Part shown: piece by piece, positions 1 through 12,925 of the stretch | Numbering within the stretch: position 1 is the stretch's first letter | Layout of the letters: each line of letters starts with the position of its first letter | Assembly (NCBI RefSeq): GCF_010974945.1 | Contig: NZ_JAAIVB010000014.1 | Location: 62,001-126,000 of the forward strand | DNA: 64,000 bases | Direction of reading: 5' to 3' | DNA from: Noviherbaspirillum galbum | GTDB lineage: Bacteria; Pseudomonadota; Gammaproteobacteria; Burkholderiales; Burkholderiaceae_D | The notes under the pieces: generated by a model | The model's database searches: none | What the model was told of the DNA's origin: nothing | Seen by the model: the letters and a program-made list of their open reading frames with translations, nothing else | Translations under genes and position numbers: made by a program

Positions 1-912
1 CAGGAAATCCTGTTTCACTTCCATCGCGATTTCCTCGAGCGTCTCGAGGCAGTCGCTGGTGAAGCCGGGGCAGACCACGTCGATGCGCCGCACGCCTTCC
101 TTCGCCAGGCGGGCGACGGTGGGCGCGGTGTAGGGCTGCAGCCACTCGGCCTTGCCGAAGCGCGACTGGAAGGTGACCAGGTACTGGTCCGCAGTCAGGC
201 CGAGGGCGGCCGCCAGCAGGCGCCCGGTCTTGTGGCATTCGCAATGGTAAGGATCGCCCAGCATCAGCGTGCGCTTGGGCACGCCATGGAAGCTCATGAG
301 CAGCTTGTCGGGCCGGCCATTGGTCTTCCAGTGGTCGAGGATGCTGTCGCGCAGGGCGTCGATGTAGGCGGCATGGTCGTGGTAATGCTTGACCAGGCGC
401 AGTTCGGGAATGTTGCGCACGCTGGCGTAGTGCTGGAACACCGCGTCCCAGATCGAGGCGGTGGTGGTGCCGGAATACTGCGGGTAGGCGGGCACGACCA
501 GGATGCGGTCGCAGCCGTCGGCCTTGAGCTTGTCCAGCACGCTGTCGATGGAAGGATTGCCATAGCGCATGGCGTAGGCCACTTCCACCGCATGGCCGCG
601 CTCGCCGAGGTAGCCGCGCAGCAGGCGCGCCTGGCGCTCGGTGTGCAGCTTGAGGGGAGAGCCTTCGGCGGTCCAGATGGAGGCGTATTTCGCCGCCGAC
701 TTGCTGGAGCGGAAAGGCAGGATGACCCCGTGCAGGATGAGGCTCCAGACCGCCCGGGGAATCTCGACCACCCGCGGATCGGACAGGAACTGCTTAAGGT
801 AGCGGCGCACCGACGGCGTGTCGGGCGCGTCCGGCGTGCCAAGGTTGACCAGCAGGATCGCGGTCCTGGCGATGCTGCCGTGGGTGTAGTCGGGTTCGGG
901 TTGCGGTCGCAT
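1..912 (-). CDS. hemH: Ferrochelatase (3' end outside window)
   Basis: Ferrochelatase inserts Fe2+ into protoporphyrin IX in the last step of heme synthesis, at the inner face of the membrane. The visible 304 residues begin [13 protein letters not shown] and contain the family blocks [11 protein letters not shown] near residue 20, [13 protein letters not shown], the catalytic-His region [12 protein letters not shown] and the [15 protein letters not shown] block. The reading frame runs off the left edge, so about 40 to 60 C-terminal residues are missing from view. It lies 19 bp after recN on the same strand and probably belongs to the nadK-recN-hemH transcription unit. The identification is firm; the true end cannot be seen. 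Confidence 0.95.
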   Translation of the reverse strand, partial: MRPQPEPDYTHGSIARTAILLVNLGTPDAPDTPSVRRYLKQFLSDPRVVEIPRAVWSLILHGVILPFRSSKSAAKYASIWTAEGSPLKLHTERQARLLRGYLGERGHAVEVAYAMRYGNPSIDSVLDKLKADGCDRILVVPAYPQYSGTTTASIWDAVFQHYASVRNIPELRLVKHYHDHAAYIDALRDSILDHWKTNGRPDKLLMSFHGVPKRTLMLGDPYHCECHKTGRLLAAALGLTADQYLVTFQSRFGKAEWLQPYTAPTVARLAKEGVRRIDVVCPGFTSDCLETLEEIAMEVKQDFL

Positions 913-931
913 GGTGTCGGTCCGATCAGGT

Positions 932-2581
932 TCAGGATGCCAGCAGCTCGCGCGCATGCTTGCGCGTGGTGGCGGTGATCTCGATGCCGCCCAGCATGCG
1001 GGCGATTTCCTCGACGCGCGACTTGGCGTCCAGCGGCTGGATGCTCGACACGGTGCGTCCTTCGACGCCGCGCTTGCTGACCTGGAAATGCTGGTTCGCC
1101 TGGCTGGCGACCTGCGGCAGGTGGGTGACGCACAGCACCTGGCGATCCTGGCCGAGGCGCTTGAGCAGGCGTCCGACGACTTCCGCAACGCCGCCGCCGA
1201 TGCCGCTGTCGACTTCGTCGAAGATCAGCGTCGGCGTGGCGGTCGCGGTGGACGTGATGACGGAAATGGCCAGCGAGATGCGCGCCAGTTCGCCGCCCGA
1301 CGCCACCTTGGCCAGCGGCCGCGCCGAGGTGCCGGCATGGGCGGCCACCAGGAACTCCACCTGCTCCAGTCCATAGCTGGCGGGCTCGGCGGCGTTGAGC
1401 GCAATCTCGAAGCGCCCGCCGGCCATGCTCAGTTCCTGCATGGCCACGGTGACGGCATCGCCCAGCGACTTGGCCGCCTTGGCGCGCGCCGACGACAGCT
1501 TGCGCGCCAGCGCCATGTAGGCCGCCTGCAGCTTTTCTTCCTGGGCGCGCATGGCGTCGAGATCGCTCGCATCGGCCAGCTGCCGCAGCTGCGCCGACAG
1601 GGTGGTGAATTCCTGCGGCAGGTCTTCCGGCTGCACGCGGAACTTGCGGGCGGTCGAATGCAGGGCATCGAGGCGCGACTCGACTTCCTGCAGGCGTTCC
1701 GGGTCGAGCTCGACCCGGCCGAGGTAATCGTTGAGGGAATAGACCGCTTCCTGCAGCTGGATGCGGGCCGGCTCGAGCGCTTCGAGCACCGGCTTGAGGC
1801 CGGCGTCGACGTCGGCCAGCTTGCCGAGCTTCTGCGTCAGGCCGGACAGCTGCGACAGCATCGGGTTGTCGGATTCGGAGATGGCATGCAGCGCTTCCTG
1901 CGCGCCTTCGATCAGGCTGGCGGCGTGCGACAGGCGGCTGTGCTCGTTGCTGATGTCGGCCCACTCGCCTGGCTTGGCATTGAGCTTTTCGAGTTCGTTG
2001 ACCTGCCATTCGAGGCGTTCGCGCTCGAGCAGCACGTTGCGGGCATTGATCTCGAACTCCTCGCGCTGCTTGGCCAGGGCCTTCCAGGTCTTGTAGGCGG
2101 CGGCGACGGCCTTGGCGTCCTCGAGCAGGCCAGCCTGGCTGTCGAGCAGCACGCGCTGGGCATCGGTCTTCATGAGCGATTGATGCGCATGCTGGCCGTG
2201 GATGTCGACCAGCATTTCGCCGAGTTCGCGCAGCTGTGCGGCGGTGGCGGCGATGCCATTGATGTAAGCCTTGGAGCGGCCGGCGTTGTCGATCACTCGG
2301 CGCAGCAGCACGCCGCCATCCTCGCCGCGGCAATCATGGGCGTCGAGCCAGGCATCGACCTCGCCCTGGCTGGTGGTGAATTCGGCGGTAATGTCCGTCT
2401 TGGCCGCGCCTTCGCGCACCACGCTGGCGTCTCCCCGCCCGCCCAGCGCCAGGGCCAGGGCATCGATGAGGATGGACTTGCCGGCGCCGGTTTCGCCCGT
2501 GAACACGGTGAAGCCGGGCGCGAACTCAAGTTCGATCGAATCGACGATCACGAAATCGCGAATGGATAATGTGCGAAGCAT
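932..2581 (-). CDS. recN: DNA repair protein RecN
   Basis: RecN is an SMC-like ATPase that acts in recombinational repair of double-strand breaks. The 549-residue product has an N-terminal Walker A (GETGAGKS, residues 29-36), a long coiled-coil middle rich in Glu, Leu and Arg, and a C-terminal ABC signature ([14 protein letters not shown]) followed by Walker B ([14 protein letters not shown]). Length is normal for RecN. I chose the ATG at 2581 ([13 protein letters not shown]) because the family starts there; an in-frame ATG 69 bases upstream would add an unrelated peptide. It lies between nadK upstream and hemH downstream on the same strand. No LexA-type CTG-N10-CAG site was seen upstream. 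Confidence 0.96.
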   Translation of the reverse strand: MLRTLSIRDFVIVDSIELEFAPGFTVFTGETGAGKSILIDALALALGGRGDASVVREGAAKTDITAEFTTSQGEVDAWLDAHDCRGEDGGVLLRRVIDNAGRSKAYINGIAATAAQLRELGEMLVDIHGQHAHQSLMKTDAQRVLLDSQAGLLEDAKAVAAAYKTWKALAKQREEFEINARNVLLERERLEWQVNELEKLNAKPGEWADISNEHSRLSHAASLIEGAQEALHAISESDNPMLSQLSGLTQKLGKLADVDAGLKPVLEALEPARIQLQEAVYSLNDYLGRVELDPERLQEVESRLDALHSTARKFRVQPEDLPQEFTTLSAQLRQLADASDLDAMRAQEEKLQAAYMALARKLSSARAKAAKSLGDAVTVAMQELSMAGGRFEIALNAAEPASYGLEQVEFLVAAHAGTSARPLAKVASGGELARISLAISVITSTATATPTLIFDEVDSGIGGGVAEVVGRLLKRLGQDRQVLCVTHLPQVASQANQHFQVSKRGVEGRTVSSIQPLDAKSRVEEIARMLGGIEITATTRKHARELLAS

Positions 2582-2674
2582 GTGGAAATCGTTTAGTCGG
2601 TCCGCCGGCTGGCTGGTCGGCCAGGCCGCCGGACGCTTGTTGTGACGCAAAGGGAGTGCTGCTTGATTCAGCCG

Positions 2675-3586
2675 CTATTTTAACTGGCCTGCAACCGAGG
2701 GATATTCATTCCAGTGCAGCTTCTCGCGCAAGGTGTCGTAATAGCTCCATCCCTGCGGATGCAAAAAGGTAATCGTGTAGGCGGAACGGCGGACGATGAT
2801 GCGGTCGTGGTGCTGCAGGCTGGTGAGCGACTGCATGTCGAAGTTCACGCTGACGTCGCGTCCGCCCATGATTTCGATGACGATGTTGCAGGTATCCGGC
2901 ACCACGATCGGGCGGTTGGACAAGGCATGCGGCGCGATCGGCACCAGTACCAGGCCGGAAAGGCTGGGATGCAGCAGCGGCCCGCCGGCCGACAGCGAAT
3001 AGGCGGTGGACCCGGTGGGCGTGGCCACGATCAGGCCATCCGAACGCTGGTTGTACATGAAGCGGCCATCCACCTCAACCTGCAGTTCCGCCATGCCCGA
3101 GGTCGCGGCCCGCGACACCACGACGTCGTTGAAGGCCAGGGCGTGGAAGATGTTCTTGCCGTCCCGCAGCACGGATCCCTCGAGCAGGCTGCGTTGCTCG
3201 GACTCCAGCTTGCCATCGAGCATGTCGTTGAGCACGCTCATCATGGTGTCCTGGGAAATGTCGGTCATGAAACCGAGCCTGCCCTGGTTGATGCCGATCA
3301 GCGGCACGTCGAAGGGCGCGAGGTGGCGGGCGATGCCGAGCATGGTGCCGTCGCCGCCGATCACGATCGCCACGTCGGCATGCTTGCCGATTTCCTCGGC
3401 GGTCATGCTGGTCGTGCCGGCAAGCTCGACGTTGCGGCCGGTCTCGGCCTCGATGACCACGCGATGGCCCCGCTTTTTCAGGAAGGCGGCGACCTCCGAG
3501 AGCGATTCGGAAAAGCCGGCGGCCATGTACTTGCCGACGAGCGCGATGGTTTCGAACCTCAGGGGCCGGGAGGTGGAGGGCAGCAT
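2675..3586 (-). CDS. nadK: NAD kinase
   Basis: NAD kinase phosphorylates NAD+ to NADP+ in the cytosol. The 303-residue product has the family signature GGDGT at residues 77-81, a NDVVVSR block, and the substrate-binding stretch [15 protein letters not shown]. Length fits proteobacterial NadK. The start at 3586 ([20 protein letters not shown]) fits the family; the open frame continues upstream to 3877 without resembling NadK. The gene is divergent from a HAD hydrolase (130 bp between) and is followed by recN, an order common in Burkholderiales. The intergenic segment contains a TTTGACAG near 3605 that could be part of a promoter. Confidence 0.96.
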   Translation of the reverse strand: MLPSTSRPLRFETIALVGKYMAAGFSESLSEVAAFLKKRGHRVVIEAETGRNVELAGTTSMTAEEIGKHADVAIVIGGDGTMLGIARHLAPFDVPLIGINQGRLGFMTDISQDTMMSVLNDMLDGKLESEQRSLLEGSVLRDGKNIFHALAFNDVVVSRAATSGMAELQVEVDGRFMYNQRSDGLIVATPTGSTAYSLSAGGPLLHPSLSGLVLVPIAPHALSNRPIVVPDTCNIVIEIMGGRDVSVNFDMQSLTSLQHHDRIIVRRSAYTITFLHPQGWSYYDTLREKLHWNEYPSVAGQLK

Positions 3587-3716
3587 GATGCAGATTAGAC
3601 CATAATTTGACAGCCTGCTGTACAACGGCGCACCCCGTGCATTGCCCGGCATGGCATGCTGTGGGCTTGCCCGGAGTGCCATTGAAATCCCGGATTTCCG
3701 TCCCCAATCTTGCCTT

Positions 3717-4424
3717 ATGCCTTCCATCAAAGCCGTCCTGTTCGACCTCGATGACACCCTATGGCCGGTCGTTCCCGTGATCGAACGCGCCGAGAACCTG
3801 ATGTTCGACTGGCTGCGCCGCCATGCGCCCGCCGTGCCCGCCCGTTTTTCCATCACGGAACTGCGCGAACGGCGCAAGGCGCTGATGGCGACCGACCCGG
3901 TCTACCAGCTCGACCTGCGGCGCCTGCGGCATGCCGGCCTCACCGAAGCCTTCCTGGCCACCGGCGAAGATCCGGCGCTGGTGGAATCGGCCATGGCGGT
4001 GTTCACCAAGGCGCGCAACGAAGTGGAATTGTTCGACGACGTGTTGCCCGCGCTTTCGGCCCTGCGCGGCCGGGTCATCCTCGGTTCGGTGTCGAACGGC
4101 GTGGCCGACCTGGAAGCGATCGGCCTGGCGCACTGGTTCGATGCCTCGATCGCGGCCTACCAGCTAGGCCGAGCCAAGCCCGATCCGGAGATTTTCCTCG
4201 CGGCATGCGATGCGCTGGGCGTGGCGCCGCGGGAAACGGTGTACGTGGGCGACGACCCGCGCCTCGACGTGGAGGGCGCGCAGCGGGCCGGCCTGCGCGG
4301 CGTGCTGATGGACCGGCAACACCTGCGGCCGCGGGACATTCCTGCGCATATTGCGCCGGATGCGGTATGCGGGACTTTGACGGAGCTGCAACAATGGTTG
4401 CAAGACGAGCTAGCCAAACCATGA
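3717..4424 (+). CDS. HAD-family hydrolase (subfamily IA-like)
   Basis: A soluble 235-residue HAD-superfamily phosphatase. Motif I is FDLDDTLWP (nucleophile Asp10, acid/base Asp12), motif II is GSVSNG, motif III is the Lys in RAKPDPEIF, and motif IV is [15 protein letters not shown]; all catalytic residues are present. The substrate cannot be read from sequence; small sugar or nucleotide phosphates are usual in this class. The ATG at 3717 opens directly on the HAD core; an upstream in-frame ATG at 3642 would add a non-homologous leader. It sits between nadK (divergent) and hrcA (same strand, 85 bp later). Confidence 0.85.
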   Translation: MPSIKAVLFDLDDTLWPVVPVIERAENLMFDWLRRHAPAVPARFSITELRERRKALMATDPVYQLDLRRLRHAGLTEAFLATGEDPALVESAMAVFTKARNEVELFDDVLPALSALRGRVILGSVSNGVADLEAIGLAHWFDASIAAYQLGRAKPDPEIFLAACDALGVAPRETVYVGDDPRLDVEGAQRAGLRGVLMDRQHLRPRDIPAHIAPDAVCGTLTELQQWLQDELAKP

Positions 4425-4509
4425 TCACTAGCAAAATAATGTCCGCTAATGTACTCGCAAGGGCCAAGAATGATTGGCGCCTGCTTCGCGGCATCGCTAG
4501 AATACTGCC

Positions 4510-5544
4510 ATGCAACTGGATATCCGTGCTCAAACCTTGCTGAAGGCGCTGGTCGAACGCTACGTCGCCGACGGCCAGCCCGTCGGCTCGCGCGCCTTGT
4601 CGAAGATCTCGGGTCTCGACCTCTCGCCGGCCACCATCCGCAACATCATGGCGGACCTGGAAGAGATGGGCTTCGTGGCAAGCCCGCATACCTCGGCCGG
4701 CCGGGTGCCGACGCCGCGCGGCTACCGCTTCTTCGTCGATACCCTCATGACGGTGCAGCCGATCGACGAATCCACCCTGGAGTCGAAGCTGCAATTGCGC
4801 TTCGCCGGCGCGGGGTCGTCGCAGAAGGCCATTTCCAGCGCCGCGCAGGTCCTGTCCTCGCTGTCGCAGTTCGCGGGCGTCGTCATGACGCCGCGCCACG
4901 AATCCGTGTTCCAGCAGATCGAGTTCCTGCGCCTGTCGGAACGCCGCATCCTGCTGGTCATCGTCGCCCCCAACGGCGACGTGCAGAACCGCCTGCTGCT
5001 GACCGACGTGGATTACACGCCGTCGCAGCTGACCCAGGCGGCCAACTACATCAACCAGCATTACGCCGGCTTCAGCTTCGACCAGGTGCGCACGCGCCTG
5101 CAGAACGAGATCGTGCAGCTGCGCGACGACATGACGCGCCTGATGCAGGCGGCCGTTGAAGCGGGCAGCGCCGCGATGTCCGAGAACGAGGAAGACGTGG
5201 TGATTTCCGGCGAGCGCAACCTGCTCGGCGTGAGCGACCTGGCATCCAACATGACTTCGCTGCGCAAGCTGTTCGACCTGTTCGAGCAGAAGACCGGCCT
5301 GATGCAGATCCTCGACATGTCGAGCAAGGCCAGCGGCGTGCAGATCTTCATTGGCGGCGACAGCCAGCTGATGCCGGTCGACGAGATGAGCGTGGTGACC
5401 GCGCCCTACGAGGTGAATGGCAAGGTGGTCGGCACGCTGGGCGTCATCGGGCCGACGCGCATGGCCTACGAAAGGGTGATTCCCATCGTCGACATCACGG
5501 CGAAGCTGCTGTCGAATGCGCTTTCGCCGTCGCGCATGCCCTGA
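4510..5544 (+). CDS. hrcA: Heat-inducible transcription repressor HrcA
   Basis: HrcA represses groESL and sometimes dnaK genes by binding CIRCE elements, and depends on GroEL for folding. The 344-residue protein has an N-terminal winged-helix region ([20 protein letters not shown], then [11 protein letters not shown]) and the conserved [16 protein letters not shown] block, followed by the GAF-like sensory half. Length is standard. No CIRCE inverted repeat is visible upstream, so autoregulation is not evident; its targets lie outside the window. Note the separate sigma-32-like heat-shock island at 36.6-38.6 kb, which suggests two control circuits for heat shock in this organism (inference). 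Confidence 0.95.
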   Translation: MQLDIRAQTLLKALVERYVADGQPVGSRALSKISGLDLSPATIRNIMADLEEMGFVASPHTSAGRVPTPRGYRFFVDTLMTVQPIDESTLESKLQLRFAGAGSSQKAISSAAQVLSSLSQFAGVVMTPRHESVFQQIEFLRLSERRILLVIVAPNGDVQNRLLLTDVDYTPSQLTQAANYINQHYAGFSFDQVRTRLQNEIVQLRDDMTRLMQAAVEAGSAAMSENEEDVVISGERNLLGVSDLASNMTSLRKLFDLFEQKTGLMQILDMSSKASGVQIFIGGDSQLMPVDEMSVVTAPYEVNGKVVGTLGVIGPTRMAYERVIPIVDITAKLLSNALSPSRMP

Positions 5545-5580
5545 CGCGGGTTTGTCCTGCGGCGGGAAGAGAGTCAGCCG

Positions 5581-5862
5581 CTATTCCCAGAATTTCCACC
5601 ACGCCGACTTCTGCTCCGACTTGCCCGCCGCGGCGATGGGCTTGAGCCCCATGCGCTCGAAGGCATCGGCATGGCTCATGCCCTTGACCCGGAGATAGGC
5701 ATACTGGTATTCCTTGGGCAGCTTGAACGGCATGTTGTAAGGATCGTTCAGGTACTTCTTGACCTGGTCGGTATAGGTACTGTAGTCGGGCAGCTCTCCG
5801 TTGTTCTTGTTCGCCACCGTCCTGACCCAGGCCACCGCCGATTCCGCTTCTTTCAGATCCAC
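5581..5862 (-). CDS. Hypothetical 93-residue protein
   Basis: Unrecognised small acidic/basic protein of 93 residues. A GTG start at 5862 (read as Met, then DLKEAESAVAWVRTV) is preceded by a strong GGGAGGGGA ribosome-binding site; the longer open frame to 5916 lacks one. Notable features are a Tyr-rich middle (KYLNDPYNMPFKLPKEYQYAY) and a C-terminus ending KSAWWKFWE. No signal peptide or membrane segment is seen. It lies convergent with hrcA and upstream of nothing recognisable; the PilZ gene on the same strand is 102 bp further upstream. Function is unknown. Confidence 0.6.
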   Translation of the reverse strand: MDLKEAESAVAWVRTVANKNNGELPDYSTYTDQVKKYLNDPYNMPFKLPKEYQYAYLRVKGMSHADAFERMGLKPIAAAGKSEQKSAWWKFWE

Positions 5863-5964
5863 ATTCCCCTCCCTATGCAAGATGCACCGCGGGCGGGCGC
5901 GCTGCCCGCAGACCACTCCCCTTCTATCGGCTTTATTCTGCAGCGGCTTGAGCCCGCGGCATGA

Positions 5965-6288
5965 TCAGATCATGAGCTCGGCCAGCGACTTGTTGTTTTC
6001 GGCGTCGAGTTCGACGAACTGCACGCCTGTCCGAAAGCCATCGGTACTGCTGAGAATACTATAGATCACGCGTATCGCGGCGGTAATCCGGCGCGGTTTT
6101 CCATTGATGATGGGTTCGAACACAAGGGTGCAGGGCTGCCCGGCCGGCAGCTGGCCCGGCAGCACCAGGGAAAGGCCGCCGAGCGAGACGTCCACCGTTT
6201 TGGCGCGGATGGGGGCGATCCCGGGCAGGACGATCAGGGCGGGGCAGCGCAAGGCCTTGCGCGGATAGACTCTGGTTTCTGAACTCAT
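5965..6288 (-). CDS. PilZ-domain protein, candidate c-di-GMP receptor
   Basis: A 107-residue single-domain PilZ protein. PilZ domains bind cyclic di-GMP through an N-terminal RxxxR and a later [D/N]xSxxG motif; both are present here (R10-KAL-R14 and DVSLGG), so binding is plausible. There is no partner domain, signal peptide or membrane segment, which suggests it acts by protein-protein contact. The ATG at 6288 (MSSETRVYPRKALR) was chosen because the PilZ fold begins immediately; the frame is open further up. It lies 70 bp downstream of fur on the same strand. The window also encodes a GGDEF protein (32.6 kb) that could supply the ligand. Confidence 0.82.
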   Translation of the reverse strand: MSSETRVYPRKALRCPALIVLPGIAPIRAKTVDVSLGGLSLVLPGQLPAGQPCTLVFEPIINGKPRRITAAIRVIYSILSSTDGFRTGVQFVELDAENNKSLAELMI

Positions 6289-6358
6289 CGATTCCCTGTC
6301 GGCGGCGCCTGCCTGGGCGGCACGCGTTGGCTGGAAAATGGGAAGGGCCCGCGACCGC

Positions 6359-6790
6359 CTAGCGGTTGCGGTGGGGGCAGTCGGTCTTGCTGCAGTGGCC
6401 GTAGAGGGCCAGCGCATGCTCGGCGATGTTGAATCCCCGCGCCTGCGCGATGCTCTGCTGCCGCTTCTCGATTTCCTCGTCGAAGAATTCCTCGACCCGG
6501 CCGCAGTCGAGGCAGACGAGGTGGTCGTGGTGGGATCCCTGGTTGAGCTCGAAGACCGCCTTGCCGCTCTCGAAGTGATTGCGGTGCAGCAGGCCCGCCT
6601 GCTCGAACTGGGTGAGCACGCGGTAGACGGTCGCCAGGCCGACGTCCATGTTATCGGCGAGGAGGATCTTGTAGACGTCTTCGGCGCTCAGGTGGCGCAC
6701 TTCGCTGTTCTGGAAGATTTCGAGGATTTTCAGACGCGGCAATGTCGCCTTGAGGCCGCTGGCTTTCAGCTCGGAAGGATTGCTTGGCAT
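6359..6790 (-). CDS. fur: Ferric uptake regulator Fur
   Basis: Fur represses iron-acquisition genes when loaded with Fe2+. The 143-residue product has the winged-helix N-terminus ([20 protein letters not shown], with GLATVYRVL in the recognition helix), the metal-binding HHDH cluster, the CLDCG pair and the C-terminal [10 protein letters not shown] region. The ATG at 6790 gives the usual length. It is divergent from bamE across a 76-bp gap, a classic arrangement in beta- and gammaproteobacteria. AT-rich sequence around 6818-6832 (TTTATCATATAG) probably holds the divergent promoters and may hold a Fur site, but no clear 19-bp Fur box was read. Confidence 0.95.
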   Translation of the reverse strand: MPSNPSELKASGLKATLPRLKILEIFQNSEVRHLSAEDVYKILLADNMDVGLATVYRVLTQFEQAGLLHRNHFESGKAVFELNQGSHHDHLVCLDCGRVEEFFDEEIEKRQQSIAQARGFNIAEHALALYGHCSKTDCPHRNR

Positions 6791-6866
6791 GTTGTTGGTC
6801 GGATTCAGGTTATCTGCTTTATCATATAGCGTTTTCGGGCCGAGGCCCAACGAATTGAAGGAACTT

Positions 6867-7376
6867 ATGAGAATGTCATTTCCGCGCGACGGCCTGCGTC
6901 CGGTTGTTCTCCTGGCCGCGGCGGCGCTCGCCTGTGTACTGTCCGGATGCGCCTCGAAAAACCCCCTTCTCGACGACGCGCCCGCTGCAGCGCAGCAGAG
7001 CGCCGTCCATACCGAGGGACCGCGCGGCGCGGACCGCTTCCTCGGCATCTTCCGGCCCTACCGCATCAACGTGCAGCAGGGTAATTTCGTGTCCCGCGAA
7101 ATGATCACCCCACTCAAGGAAGCGATGCAGAAGCAGGAAGGCGTGACCCGCGACCAGGTGCTGTTCGCCCTGGGCACGCCGCTGCTGACCGACGTGTTCC
7201 ACGCCGACCGCTGGGACTACGTCTTCCGCCTCAAGAAGAACACCGGCGAAGTCATTTCCAGCCGCGTCTCCGTCTTCTTCAAGCAGAACCGCCTGGTCAA
7301 CATCGAGGGCGACCAGCTGCCGACCGAGCAGGAATACCTCTCCCTGATCGAGGGCAAGACCCCGACCGCAAGGTGA
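6867..7376 (+). CDS. bamE: Outer membrane assembly lipoprotein BamE (SmpA/OmlA)
   Basis: BamE is a small lipoprotein of the BAM complex that inserts beta-barrel proteins into the outer membrane. The 169-residue product has a signal peptide ending in lipobox LSGC (acylated Cys28), followed by the SmpA/OmlA domain with [12 protein letters not shown] and [22 protein letters not shown] helices (here [18 protein letters not shown]). Start ATG at 6867 follows GAAGGAA; a second ATG lies two codons later. It is longer at the C-terminus than E. coli BamE, as is usual in this group. Divergent from fur and 7 bp upstream of dapB, so likely co-transcribed with dapB. Confidence 0.93.
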   Translation: MRMSFPRDGLRPVVLLAAAALACVLSGCASKNPLLDDAPAAAQQSAVHTEGPRGADRFLGIFRPYRINVQQGNFVSREMITPLKEAMQKQEGVTRDQVLFALGTPLLTDVFHADRWDYVFRLKKNTGEVISSRVSVFFKQNRLVNIEGDQLPTEQEYLSLIEGKTPTAR

Positions 7377-7383
7377 CCGCACC

Positions 7384-8190
7384 ATGACCCCGATGAAACT
7401 CGCCGTTGCCGGCGCCTCCGGCCGCATGGGCCGCATGCTCATTGAAACCATCCTCAACGCCGGCGACGTGACGCTGGCCGGCGCGCTGGACGTCCCGGGC
7501 TCGCCTGCGCTGGGCACCGATCCCGCCGCCTTCCTTGGCAAGTCTTCCGGCGTGGCGATCGAATCCGACCTCGCCCGCGGCCTGGCCGGCGTCGACCTGC
7601 TCATCGACTTCACCCGGCCGGAAGGCACGCTCAGGCACGCGGAATACTGCGCCGCCCACGGCATCAAGATGGTGATCGGCACCACCGGCTTCGACGAGGC
7701 CGGCAAGGCCGCGATCGCCGACGCGGCGAAGCGCACGGCCATCATGTTCGCGCCGAACATGAGCGTCGGCGTGAATGTCACGCTGAAGCTGCTGGAAATG
7801 GCGGCGAAGAGCTTTTCCGAGGGCTACGACATCGAGATCATCGAGGCGCACCACCGCCACAAGGTCGACGCGCCGTCCGGCACCGCGATCAAGATGGGCG
7901 AAGTCATCGCCGGCGCCCTGGGGCGCAAGCTCGACGACGTCGCGGTGTGGGCCCGCGAAGGCGTGACCGGCGCGCGCGATCCCTCCTCCATCGGCTTCGC
8001 CACCATCCGCGGCGGCGACATCATCGGCGACCACACCGTGCTGTTCGCGGGCATGGGCGAGCGCATCGAGATCAGCCACAAGTCGTCAAGCCGGGTGTCG
8101 TACGCGCATGGCAGCGTGCGCGCCGCGCGCTTCCTGGCCGACAAGGCGACCGGCCTGTTCGACATGCAGGACGTGCTGGGACTGAAATAA
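7384..8190 (+). CDS. dapB: 4-hydroxy-tetrahydrodipicolinate reductase
   Basis: DapB reduces hydroxytetrahydrodipicolinate with NAD(P)H in lysine and meso-diaminopimelate synthesis. The 268-residue protein shows the nucleotide-binding [11 protein letters not shown] at residues 9-19, IDFTRPEG, the GTTGFDEAG block, and the active-site segment [15 protein letters not shown] with the catalytic His and Lys. Length is standard. It follows bamE by 7 bp and precedes a barstar-like gene by 13 bp, so all three are probably one transcription unit. Confidence 0.96.
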   Translation: MTPMKLAVAGASGRMGRMLIETILNAGDVTLAGALDVPGSPALGTDPAAFLGKSSGVAIESDLARGLAGVDLLIDFTRPEGTLRHAEYCAAHGIKMVIGTTGFDEAGKAAIADAAKRTAIMFAPNMSVGVNVTLKLLEMAAKSFSEGYDIEIIEAHHRHKVDAPSGTAIKMGEVIAGALGRKLDDVAVWAREGVTGARDPSSIGFATIRGGDIIGDHTVLFAGMGERIEISHKSSSRVSYAHGSVRAARFLADKATGLFDMQDVLGLK

Positions 8191-8203
8191 TCCGGGGAAG
8201 ACC

Positions 8204-8557
8204 ATGCCAGATGCGCAACGGGTTCAACGGGTTCAACTGGACGGACGGCGCATCGCCGACTGGCCCGGCTTCCACCGCGAAAGCCGGCAGGCCTTCGGCT
8301 TTCCCGATTTCTATGGCAACAACCTGTCCGCCTGGATCGACTGCCTGAGCTCGCTGCGCGGCGACGGCGAAGAGGAAGGCATGTCCCGCTTCCTGCTCGG
8401 CCCGGACGAATGCCTGGCCATCGAGGTGCTGCACGCCGACGTGCTCGAACGCAACGCCCCCCACATCGCCGAAGCGCTGCGCGACGCCGTGGACGACGTC
8501 AACGAACGCTTCACCGAATCCGGCGAGAAACCGGCGCTGAACCTGGTTTTCCGCTGA
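8204..8557 (+). CDS. Barstar-family protein
   Basis: A 117-residue protein with the barstar (ribonuclease inhibitor) core: a helix with FHRESRQAFGFPDFYGNN-type sequence followed by LSAWIDCLSSL, matching the family pattern in which a basic/aromatic turn leads into GxNLDAxxDxL. Barstar inhibits the extracellular RNase barnase. No barnase-like ribonuclease gene was found beside it, so its partner is unknown; solitary barstar-like genes are common in proteobacteria. It is 13 bp after dapB and therefore likely expressed with it. ATG at 8204 is the only good start. Confident on family, not on role. Confidence 0.8.
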   Translation: MPDAQRVQRVQLDGRRIADWPGFHRESRQAFGFPDFYGNNLSAWIDCLSSLRGDGEEEGMSRFLLGPDECLAIEVLHADVLERNAPHIAEALRDAVDDVNERFTESGEKPALNLVFR

Positions 8558-8610
8558 ACGCCGAAGGGCCGCGCGTCCCTCCCTTTCGGTAATACCCGTC
8601 CGCCAGCAAG

Positions 8611-8616
8611 TATAAT
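8611..8616 (+). promoter_or_regulatory. Probable -10 element of the leuS promoter
   Basis: A perfect TATAAT hexamer in the 103-bp gap before leuS, 45 bases upstream of the start codon. A convincing -35 hexamer at 17-bp spacing is not visible, the nearest being TTTCGG around 8584. Confidence 0.5.
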
Positions 8617-8618
8617 GA

Positions 8619-11309
<2,691 letters not shown>

Positions 11310-11322
11310 AGGCGGACCGAGG

Positions 11323-11835
11323 ATGAACACCCAGCGACGCGCCCTGCTCGCAATCGTTCCCGCGCTCGCCGGCGCCGCGGCGCTGGCGGGCTGCGGCTTC
11401 CAGCTGCGCGGGTCCGACGGCTCGGCGGCGATTCCCTTCAAGACGATCTACCTCACCCTGCCGGACACGTCGCCGCTCGGCGTCGAGCTTCGGCGCAACC
11501 TGCGCGGCCGGGGCGTCAACATCGTCGCCGACCGCCAGGGCGCGGAAGCCGTCATCGAGGCGCTGGCCGAGACGCGCGACCGCGTCGTGCAGTCGCTCAA
11601 CACCCAGGGACGCATCCGCGAGCTCGCCCTCCTTTACCGGCTGCGCTTCCGCATCCTCGACCGCACCGGCAAGGAACTGCTCGTGCCGACCGACATCACG
11701 CTCAAGCGGATCGTCACCTACAACGAATCGCAGGCCGTGGCCAAGGAAAAGGAAGAAGAACTCCTCTACCGCGACATGCAGTCCGACCTGGTGCAGCAGG
11801 TCCTGCGCCGCCTGTCGGCGCTGAATCCCGCCTGA
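11323..11835 (+). CDS. lptE: LPS-assembly lipoprotein LptE
   Basis: LptE is the lipoprotein plug of the LptD translocon that places lipopolysaccharide in the outer leaflet. The 170-residue product has a signal peptide with lipobox LAGC (acylated Cys24) followed at once by the family hallmark GFQLRG. The rest alternates strands and an amphipathic C-terminal helix, as in LptE. The starting ATG at 11323 is 13 bp after leuS, and the position between leuS and holA supports the call strongly because overall sequence conservation in this family is low. Confidence 0.92.
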   Translation: MNTQRRALLAIVPALAGAAALAGCGFQLRGSDGSAAIPFKTIYLTLPDTSPLGVELRRNLRGRGVNIVADRQGAEAVIEALAETRDRVVQSLNTQGRIRELALLYRLRFRILDRTGKELLVPTDITLKRIVTYNESQAVAKEKEEELLYRDMQSDLVQQVLRRLSALNPA

Positions 11836-11859
11836 CCCTGACGCCTTCACGGAAACGCC

Positions 11860-12879
11860 ATGCAGCTGCGACATGACGCCCTCGATGCCCACCTGTCCAA
11901 GGCGATCGCGCCGCTGTACGTGATCACCAGCGACGAGCATCTGCTGGCGCTGGAGGCGGCCGACAAGATACGCCGCGCGGCCCGTGGCCAGGGCTTGTCC
12001 GAGCGCGAGGTGCTGATCGCGGAACGCTATTTCAAATGGGGCGAACTGCTCGCCGCGAACCAGTCGCAATCGCTCTTCGGCGACCGCAAGCTCATCGAGC
12101 TGCGCATTCCGAACGGCAAGCCCGGCAAGGAAGGTGGCCAGGCGCTGCAGGACTACGTCGCGTCGCTGAATCCGGACAACGTTACCCTGATCACCCTGCC
12201 GAAGCTGGACTGGCAGACGCAGAAGGCTGCCTGGGTATCCGCCCTGCAGCAGGCTGCGATGTACATCGACATTCCGCTGGTCGAGCGCGCCCAGCTGCCG
12301 GCCTGGATCGGCGCGCGCCTCGCGGCGCAGCAGCAGAGTGCCGACAGGCAGGCGGTCGAGTTCATCGCTGACCGCGTCGAAGGCAACCTGCTCGCGGCGC
12401 ACCAGGAAATCCAGAAACTCGCCCTGCTCTATCCCGCCGGCAAGCTGGGATTCGACCAGGTGCACGACGCGGTGCTCAATGTCGCCCGCTACGACGTCTT
12501 CAAGCTCAACGAGGCCATGCTCACCGGCGACGCCGCGCGGCTGGTGCGGATGGTGGAAGGACTGAAGGGAGAAGGCGAAGCCCTGGTCCTCGTGCTGTGG
12601 GCCATCGCCGAGGAAATCCGCACCCTGCTTCGGCTACGGACAGGGATGGCGCAAGGCAAGCCGCTCGGCATGCTGCTCAAGGAAAACCGCATCTGGGGGC
12701 CGCGCGAGCGCCTGATGGAGCCGGCGCTGCGCCGGCTCAGCGTGCCGCTGCTCGAATCCGCCCTGCAGGATGCGGCGCAAGTCGATAAGATGGTCAAGGG
12801 CTTGCGGGCGAAGAACTTCGCGGGCGATGCGTGGGATGCGATTCTGCAGCTTGGGTTGAAGATCGCGCGGGGACGGTGA
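11860..12879 (+). CDS. holA: DNA polymerase III delta subunit
   Basis: HolA is the clamp-loader subunit that opens the beta sliding clamp. The 339-residue protein begins with [20 protein letters not shown], the divergent nucleotide-binding region typical of delta, and contains the [19 protein letters not shown] block that is the most conserved part of the family, followed by the alpha-helical collar domain. Length is standard. It lies 24 bp after lptE and 46 bp before proA on the same strand. Confidence 0.94.
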   Translation: MQLRHDALDAHLSKAIAPLYVITSDEHLLALEAADKIRRAARGQGLSEREVLIAERYFKWGELLAANQSQSLFGDRKLIELRIPNGKPGKEGGQALQDYVASLNPDNVTLITLPKLDWQTQKAAWVSALQQAAMYIDIPLVERAQLPAWIGARLAAQQQSADRQAVEFIADRVEGNLLAAHQEIQKLALLYPAGKLGFDQVHDAVLNVARYDVFKLNEAMLTGDAARLVRMVEGLKGEGEALVLVLWAIAEEIRTLLRLRTGMAQGKPLGMLLKENRIWGPRERLMEPALRRLSVPLLESALQDAAQVDKMVKGLRAKNFAGDAWDAILQLGLKIARGR

Positions 12880-12925
12880 GATTCTGGCAGTCAATCGGAA
12901 AAGTGAATACACGAAAGCAAGCATC

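Noticed and set aside
2582..2674. LexA-type SOS box upstream of recN
   Set aside because: CTG and CAG pairs are present but spaced 6 or 7 bases apart, not 10.
4425..4509. CIRCE element upstream of hrcA
   Set aside because: No TTAGCACTC-N9-GAGTGCTAA-like inverted repeat is present.
8204..8557. Toxin-antitoxin or barnase-barstar module
   Set aside because: No barnase-like nuclease or other toxin gene is adjacent; the barstar-like gene sits in the dapB unit.
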